A stretch of DNA of 64,000 bases from Porites lobata (lineage: Eukaryota > Cnidaria > Anthozoa > Scleractinia > Poritidae), in contig CALNXK010000033.1 in the NCBI GenBank assembly GCA_942486035.1, positions 2,877,001-2,941,000 of the forward strand. Reading direction: 5' to 3'. This document shows positions 57,316-64,000 of this stretch, piece by piece (position 1 is the first letter of the stretch; the number at the start of each line of letters is the position of its first letter). The notes below the pieces were generated by a model that was not told where the DNA came from, did no database searches, and saw only the letters and a program-made list of their open reading frames with translations. Position numbers and translations under genes: made by a program.

Positions 57316-57902
57316 ATTTCCCATAATACACAAAAAAATTGCACAACTTTTGTTTCTGTTTTGTATTGGGTATTATACAGTCGTCCGAAGAGAAATTGAA
57401 GACAATACTTTAAATGCATAGGAGATGTACAAGCTCTTCCCCAGGGAACACAACTCGTGAAATAGCTAAAAACACCATGATAACACTCTAATTTCATTGT
57501 TTTCATTTGTTAGTCTAACTTGGAATTATTGTCACTATCTGAATTATCTCGTCCTTATTTTCAAGTTAACAAAAGAAAACAGTGAAATTAGAGCGTATTC
57601 ATGACTGCGTACTATTTTTTATTTAAGAATTACCTAATCTGTATTCACAATTTGTGCCGTATTCTTTACGAAATATGTAGTGTTGTAATCAGCTATTTTC
57701 CTTCCATAACTAATTAGCAATTTTAATCAAGTTTACTTTATAGTGTATGGTCACCGTCATAATTTTGTCATTCTCGGTTCAGAGCAATGGAAGAGGACAG
57801 AAGAGAAGAGTCACGTTCTAAGTGGTGAGTTAATGTTTGTAGTTAATATTGCAAAACGAACTCATTTCCGAGGTCTTTTTATAAGTTATGATAACAGAAC
57901 TT

Positions 57903-57936
<34 letters not shown>

Positions 57937-59270
57937 GCTGATTTCAAAAGTAATTTTAAACCAGTCGGCCGAGCGCGTAGCGCGAGCACAATTTGAAATT
58001 ACAGGCCTCATTTAGATGAATAATAAAAGGCTGAAAGTTCTAATACCAATTAATTCCGTCAAGAACACGACGCGAAAATCTCTGGATTGAAATATTTATC
58101 AAAGTATAAACGATTTCTTATTTTATCAGGTTACAGCTTCTAAAGCACAAAACGTCGGAGAAACTATCCGAATATGGACCTCTAAATACATGACCTTTTC
58201 TAAATACACTCTCTTAAAACTAAATGCGTCAAACTGAACTGAGCTGATGGAAAACTTATTTCCTATTTTTTTCCTTGGTTTTGATTTGCTAGTACAAGAG
58301 ATAATGAGCTTCTCTCTTGGCTAGCGTGGACTAGTTTGTTAAACCTCCTAGCAACACTTAATGCTCAATTTTCATTCATTCGAGAATTTTGTAATAAGGT
58401 CATTTTTGTCATTATTGCGGGCGAAACAGGAGGAGCCCGCAATCCTAATCTCCAGGTTGTTATTACTCATGCGTCGCGTGTATGTTCCCATCGTTCGTTT
58501 GGACTTCTTCCACTAAGAATAATGCAATTTTTAAAATCACACGTGTTTCCATCTTCTTCCACCCATCGCAATCTGATCGCGCTTGTTCTGACCATCTGTC
58601 ACGTGAAACTTACGCAAAGCACAACGTTGGAGCAAAAGCATTCGGACCCCAATCCTTGTCGCGCACACTCCGTAACCTTTGGTTAATACTAGTCACTTTT
58701 TCTGATATCTTTTATTCCCTGCAATCATAGTTTGTGACGTTTCTTTGACGGTTCAGTTGTTAAATTTTGGCTTTTTCAACAGTTTTTTTTTAGTGTAAAA
58801 ATATAAAATATATGTAACTGATATCAGATCTTATTTTGTTAAAGTTTTCACTTAAATTTACTGTCATAGTTTTATTGTAACATTAGGTGTCAGTTTGGGT
58901 ATAATAAAACTACTTACGTTTTAACTTTTTGTGCAATCTGTCATTGAATAGCCAGAGAGCAACGGCTCCTCAGAAGGAGGAAAAGGAGCTAGAAAGGAAA
59001 TAAAGAAAGTAAAGAAAGAAAAGATGAAAGCGGTATGTACTTTGATAAAGCAATATATAAGTGCTTACGGTGAACGTGAGATAAAGGTTGCACGAGTATA
59101 AAGAGACAGATCAGTGGCAGATACCGGGGCCGACAAAAATTTTTGTCCCTCATTTTGTCTCTTGCATCTTCACCCCAGCTATCATGTAAACTTAATCAAA
59201 TTAAAGACAAGCGGGTCACCCCAATGAAGCAGGTTACATCACCCACCTGGGGTCCCCACTCCCCAACCTC

Positions 59271-59422
59271 CTGGCCCCGGTTGTTCAAACGTTGGATAGC
59301 GCTATCCATCGGATAAATCACTATCCAGTGGATATAAGTATTAGGAAAACCGATTGCACTATCCACTGGATAGAGATTTATCCGCTGGATAGCATTATCC
59401 ACCTTCTGAACAACTAGGCCCA
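59271..59422. repeat. 'GTTGTTCAA' MITE, copy B
   Basis: Twin of 31460-31616 inside the duplicated gene 1 intron 2. Confidence 0.75.
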
Positions 59423-59486
59423 GGTAAACAGGCCCTTACTGTTGGCCCTTAGCCAATGAGGAGCCAGATAGTAAGTAAACAATATA

Positions 59487-59817
59487 CCTTAAAATTCCGA
59501 AAATAAGCCCTGGGGCTTATATTTTTCAAAGGCCCTTTTTGAGGGGCTTATTTTTGGAGGGGCTTTTATTCGGAGGGGCTTATCTTCGGAGGGAAATTTG
59601 CGTTTCAAAATCAATTGGGCTAGCCTTATAATTGGAAGTAAATTTATCGTTTTGGCTCTGTTTTACTTTGTATTTGAGGGCAATTTTCCAAGTACAAGTC
59701 CCCACGGAGCTTATATTTGGAGGGGCGATTTAACGGAGGGTTTTTTGCGTTACCGGTTTGGGGGCTTATATTTGGAGGGGCTTATACATTGAGGGGCTTA
59801 TTTTCGGAATTATACGG
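59487..59817. mobile_element. 331-bp TA-target MITE present only in copy B
   Basis: Copy A reads 'acaatatatgataa' at the matching site. Copy B has TA (59485-59486), the element, and TA again (59818-59819). The tips 'ccttaaaattccgaaaataa' and the complement of 'ttattttcggaattatacgg' are near-perfect inverts. The body repeats 'ggggcttat'. A TA target fits Tc1/mariner-type transposition. It inserted after the duplication, or was precisely lost from copy A. Confidence 0.9.
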
Positions 59818-60033
59818 TATGATAATTCTAAAATTTTGTAACTCCGTGAATTATCTGTTTGAATTTCTTCGTAGGCTGGGGAACCAGTGGACCCAAAAGT
59901 ATTAGAAAGGATCAAGAGGAGAAGGCTTCAGGCTAAGGTATCCTCATTCTCAAATTTTTTGCTACGGTTTACATCAAATTTGTTAGTTAAGGCGGTCATG
60001 ACATATATGACAATAGGAATAAAATACAACTAC

Positions 60034-60290
60034 AAACCCGTGGATCCTAAAAGCCAATAGACCTATTCGGCTAACTCAATGTTGTACCCAATTCAAATCT
60101 CCCGGGGTTCAGATTCTTTGTGTGCTGTATTTGCATGTGGCATTCAATTTTAAATGATTTGGAAAATCCTGGAACAAAGCGTTTTATTCCCAGAGGGTTT
60201 GAATTGGGTACAACATTGAGTTAGCCGAATTGGTCTACTGGTTCGATGCTCTTGTACTCGGGCCACTTAAGGCATGACTACCTAATTAAA
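60034..60290. repeat. Second block present only in copy B, with an inner foldback
   Basis: It contains the inverted pair 'ttcggctaactcaatgttgt' and 'acaacattgagttagccgaa'. It also contains the left outer arm 'ggccacttaaggcatgac' that pairs with 60917-60930. Copy A lacks the block and that arm, so a deletion in copy A is more likely than a single insertion in copy B. Confidence 0.65.
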
Positions 60291-60322
60291 TATGCATATG
60301 CAATATGCATATTGTTAAATGC

Positions 60323-60875
60323 TATTTAGAACGGTTTGCTTACATCAGTGATCCTGAAAAGTGAACTACAAATGTGGGTCAACGAAAAAAAAACACCTGA
60401 AACGTTTTCAAATAACACAGACATTGCTTCGTCAATGACGTCACAAAACACGTTTTCCTAAACGGGTAAGGGTTGCAAACCTTAATCTTAGGAATTTTCA
60501 CTACCAAAATGTTACATAAACAGGTAAATCGTAAATCTGCCTTGTATGATTGGAAGTGTTATTTATCCTATAAGCTATTTAACCAATTAATAAGTCACGT
60601 GACCCTTTTCCCTTTATTTACCGATTCCTATATAACGTAAACACACATACAAGGTGAATTTTTCAGAATCTTTTTTAATAGCCTCTGAAATGTCCATAAA
60701 AGAACTTGTTGCTCTTTCATTATCCTTTCCCCATTTTAGAGTAAATATTTTAACCTTTAGTTCTCAATTATAAGTCACGTGGCGAAAATGTGAGCTTATC
60801 ATATCGCTAAAACCATTAGGTTACATTTGTAGTTCAATTTTTCAGGATCATTGATAGAAGCAAACCGTTCTAAAT
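60323..60875. repeat. 0.55-kb inverted-repeat element, copy B
   Basis: Twin of 31920-32477 with the same long inverted ends. The outer inverted arms are complete here. Confidence 0.75.
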
Positions 60876-62740
60876 AGTATTTTATCAAAATATACATATT
60901 TAATTAGATAGTCATGCCTTAAGTGGCCTGAGTAATCATAAATACTCCATACGAACAAGTAATCAAAAAAGAAATATACTTAATCTAATTTGTTGGTTTG
61001 TTTAAATAAGTGTGCCTCAAGAGCCTTGTACAGCCATTTACGTTTGTAGACTGTCTAACCTCCAAGGGAAAATCATTTCAGAGCTTCGGACCCGCGATGA
61101 CAAAAATGCCCGATCATCATACGATAGTGTTGGCCTACCCAACCTCAAGATCACTCTGCACTGCAGCAGACCTAAGTCATCTAGAATATAAGGAGGCGAT
61201 TACGCGATTCACCATTACCTGAATATTGATCTTCTTTTTATATCATTGTCATAAAAGTAACACTGACAACTGTTATTTCTTACAATTGGCGTCGGTGATG
61301 TGCATTATTAGTGATGATAATGATTATTATTATCATCAACATCATCATTATCAGTCATTATTATAATTATTATTATTCATGAACAGGTCCGGAAGTTTCT
61401 CCAGAAGAGGAGGGACGAAAATGAGGGTAAGTGAAATACAGACGAATGTGATGTTGAGTCTCTCTCTTTGGTAAACATTAGTGAGCTTTAGCATCGACGA
61501 CGGCGACGGCAGCAAACAAGTTCAAATTTTGTCGCGTTTATTCCAGTTCACTGAAAATGTGGAATGTGGGCGAATTTCCTTGGAGTTGATTTCTTGGGGA
61601 CCGGACTCAAGAGCAAGGAAAATTCGTCGTCGCTTGTTTCCGTTCTCCGTAAATCGTGAAATTAGGCATTTTCACGTCGTAGTCGTGCAGTCGTCGCGTA
61701 GAATTCCCGGTTCATTGAGGTCAACAAAAAATTTCCCGCTCGGGTAGGGGTTAGTATTTGGCCGTTTTTAGCCGTGACACTGAATGAAGCATACATGATG
61801 CAAAAACAATAAAACGGTTTAGGAGTACTGGAAACAAGTTTGAAAAATAAAAAAGATGGCGGCCGAAACGCGGAGAATTTTTTTCTGGCTTTCAAAGACG
61901 TTTTCTGGAAATTTTCTTCGCGCTGGCTATCCCTCATGGGTCCACGTCAAATTCATAGGAAAACAAAAAACCTAGTTTTTATCACAATCCTTGGTTTAAA
62001 AGACTGTGGTGGTTTTAAAGGCAGACAAGAGATGTCACGATATCAGGTGGTCATCGTTCGCGATTTCTGCAAACTTTGGCTGTAATCTTTCCGCGAAAGT
62101 CTACGCAGGTGAAAATCCATACAAAAATGGCAATTTTTTGGTTGGTTTTTAGCGCGCAAAACCCAGTGAAATCCTATAAGCTGGCATTAATCGAAGGTAG
62201 GATCTTGAATTTGATGTTTCTTGATATAAATATTCCGGTGGTACCCATTGAGATTTGCTTACGAGTAACTCACAATCAGAGACAAAAAACTCCGGAAGTC
62301 GCTTCAGTCTTATTATTCCGCCATATTTTAAAGACCAAATCGTGGCAATTCCGGATGTGACCGGGCATTCTACGCGATGGACGGCAAAGAAATGTACAAA
62401 AAAGTGTGATGCACGTGCAAAGTTGTTGTTTTGCTAATCAAACCTATTGTTTTTTTGCCGTTCTCGTTGCCGTCGCCGCCGTCGTTGTTAAAGCTCCCTA
62501 TTTCTCACATGCACAAATTGTTATACTTCCAAACATACCTCACACCAAGAGCCATAATGGCTCTTGCCCACACTTGAATAATTACTTCCATTTCCGTTGC
62601 GGCCATCTCTCATCGCTGAACCTAATAAAGAGTTTTTAAGATACTAGGAAGTTTTTTAAACCAGCCTTTGAAGTTTAGGGATACTAGGGAGATACTACTA
62701 GCAACGACATGGGTGACGGCAATGCCAAAGCTCCAAACAA

Positions 62741-64000
62741 GTAATAGGTTTACTGAATGAGCAACTGACAATAAATTTGAACGTGTAACACACGTTTTTG
62801 TCCATATCTTTGCCGTCACTGCTCGACGACAACTTGAAATTTCCTTGACCGACTTGTTCTGGTGGTCACGTTAACACACAACAAAAAAGTATTCTTTGTC
62901 TTTCTAAACTTGTTTGTAGCCCCCAAGAATACAACACCAAGGACATTCGCCTTGACTTAACACCTAAATTAAGCTACAACCCCGCACAAAACCTGTTGAG
63001 ACAAATCGCGAAAATGCCTATTTTTTCCTATCATCCTGGCAAAAACTGAAACCTCTGCCAAATGAATGCCCGATTTCCCCCCTCCCCTTATCCAAAGTTG
63101 TTTAGGATAGTATGGCAATTATACACGTTGGTTTTTAGACCAAGACAACTTTGAATAGGGGGTGGGGAGGGGGCCTACTTTTTCTGTTTAGAGGAGACGG
63201 GAGTAAGGCGTAAAAGTTAGAAAATAGATGGAGTTGTCTCAACAGTTTTGTCCAGGGTTGTAGCTGGATTAGGAATAAACTGTTGAAAAAGAGCTAAGAG
63301 AATGTTTGTGTGCTCCATGTTTGATCAAAAGAATTTATAACAAAACTGGAGATTAAACTTCAGTCTATGAAAATATGGTTTTGCGAAATACTTAACACAG
63401 GGAACCTGGACGCTGACTTTTGTTGTTAACCTGCATTCCACTGAGTCTGTATGAGTCGTTTTGAAAGCTGTATTTTTCAATCAGATGGAAGAGTTTTAGA
63501 TTTGACAACAATTACGGTAGCGCTGTATAGTCTCTACTAATACACTAAGGTAACGCCAAGTAATAGAAAACTCTTCAAATCGGTGAAACATTGTAGCATT
63601 GTAGTCTCATTGTATATTGCATCTTATTTTTTCTTCTTGTGTACAGTTGACAATCAATGACGAAGCTACAGACAACTGATCAAGGCAATAAAGGTCTTAA
63701 GATAAGAAAGCTTTTGATATCGTCTATCACAATAATTATTCTCTTATCAAAGTTGAATTTCTATGGTATTGATGCTGTTTAACAGAACTCGTTTATATCT
63801 GGCTTAGATTGTCGATTGGTTGAATTGTTTATACTCAATCCAAAGGTAGAGTGAAAGACTGTTGTATAGAGTGTCTGCGAATTAGTGCACAATATCGTGT
63901 TCGAATTCCGCAGAGTCGCAAGGACATATGTTGGCGTTTTTGATTGGCTAGTTTCTTACGCAGCTTGTGATTGGTCCGATTTGAATTAAGTGTTGACAGG
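62741..64000. other. Unique flank after copy B
   Basis: 62741-62835 resembles, on the minus strand, the 'tgacggcaaagatatggac' type of dispersed repeat. A possible terminal exon lies at 63647-63660 ('gtacag' acceptor, then TT GAC AAT CAA TGA) with AATAAA at 63687-63692. It would accept the phase-1 donor at 61426 and add only VDNQ. No other gene is seen to the window end. Confidence 0.3.

Larger units (their letters stand above)
57787..61426 (+). pseudogene. Gene 1 duplicate, truncated and frameshifted
   Basis: Counterparts of gene 1 exons 1-4 are at 57787-57824, 58952-59032, 59875-59937 and 61387-61426, with splice sites kept. Exon 1 has one extra A (ttctaagtg against ttctagtg), and exon 2 has an extra 4-base ctag near 58989-58992. 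The two together do not restore the frame: in the shifted frame exon 2 meets TAA, and in the old frame it meets TAG. Exons 3 and 4 carry a few amino-acid changes (I to L, R to Q, E to D). Counterparts of exons 5-7 are absent. Probably a pseudogene, unless an unseen start restores a frame. Confidence 0.75.
52340..62740 (+). repeat. Segmental duplication, copy B (10.4 kb)
   Basis: Direct-orientation twin of 24283-34386. It starts mid-codon-block inside SLC4 exon 14 sequence and ends at '...gctccaaacaa', after which it diverges. It is longer than copy A mainly because of insertions at 59487-59817 and about 60034-60290. Gene 1 exons 5-7, the 3.1-kb element and gene 2 do not follow it within the window. 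Confidence 0.95.

Noticed and set aside
1..64000. CRISPR arrays, operons, integrated viruses or LINE/LTR retrotransposons
   Set aside because: No regular spacer-repeat array, no reverse transcriptase, integrase or capsid-like frame was seen; repeats are short inverted-repeat elements and SINEs in a spliced animal genome.

Overview
The window reads as nuclear DNA of an anthozoan cnidarian, most likely a stony coral or close relative. The evidence is GT-AG spliced genes with short exons, AT-rich introns packed with small inverted-repeat elements and tRNA-derived SINEs, and animal gene families (CACNB, PDE12, SLC4). No lineage marker allows a species call. All exon joins below were made by eye from reading frame, intron phase and splice sites.

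Layout. 1397-1594 (+): last coding exon of a voltage-gated calcium-channel beta subunit whose other exons lie left of the window. 6177-7982 (+): intronless PDE12-like 2',5'-phosphodiesterase with a likely mitochondrial presequence. 9296-9449 (-): an orphan coding-looking exon of unknown family. 10778-25403 (+): a complete 15-exon SLC4 anion exchanger (AE1/AE2/AE3 type, 1210 aa) with two histidine clusters near the N terminus, one GC-AG intron, and loss of the KLxK lysines that bind stilbenes in vertebrate AEs. 29978-41315 (+): an unrecognised seven-exon gene for a 134-aa protein that is half Lys/Arg/Glu ('gene 1'). 45077-51063 (+): a similar seven-exon gene for a 100-aa protein ('gene 2'), probably a diverged paralogue, whose last exon lies in a dispersed repeat. 

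The dominant structural feature is a recent direct duplication. 24283-34386 (copy A) and 52340-62740 (copy B) are almost identical and lie in the same orientation about 18 kb apart. Copy A carries the end of SLC4 exon 14, SLC4 exon 15 and the first four exons of gene 1. Copy B therefore holds a truncated SLC4 3' fragment and a truncated gene 1 with two frame-disrupting insertions. The left breakpoint falls inside SLC4 exon 14 and the right one inside gene 1 intron 4. Small elements present in only one copy (for example 59487-59817 with a clean TA target duplication) show mobile-element activity after the duplication.

The rest is repeats: many terminal-inverted-repeat elements of 100-600 bp, a 3.1-kb element with 9-bp target duplications (34871-37997), a perfect 118-bp-arm palindrome (41701-41982), SINEs and microsatellites. 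SLC4 exchanges chloride for bicarbonate and would serve pH and carbon supply. PDE12 degrades 2',5'-oligoadenylates and mitochondrial poly(A). CACNB tunes calcium channels. Nothing shows these neighbours act in one pathway. The best candidate for something undescribed is the pair of small charged-protein genes and the duplication that breaks one of them.
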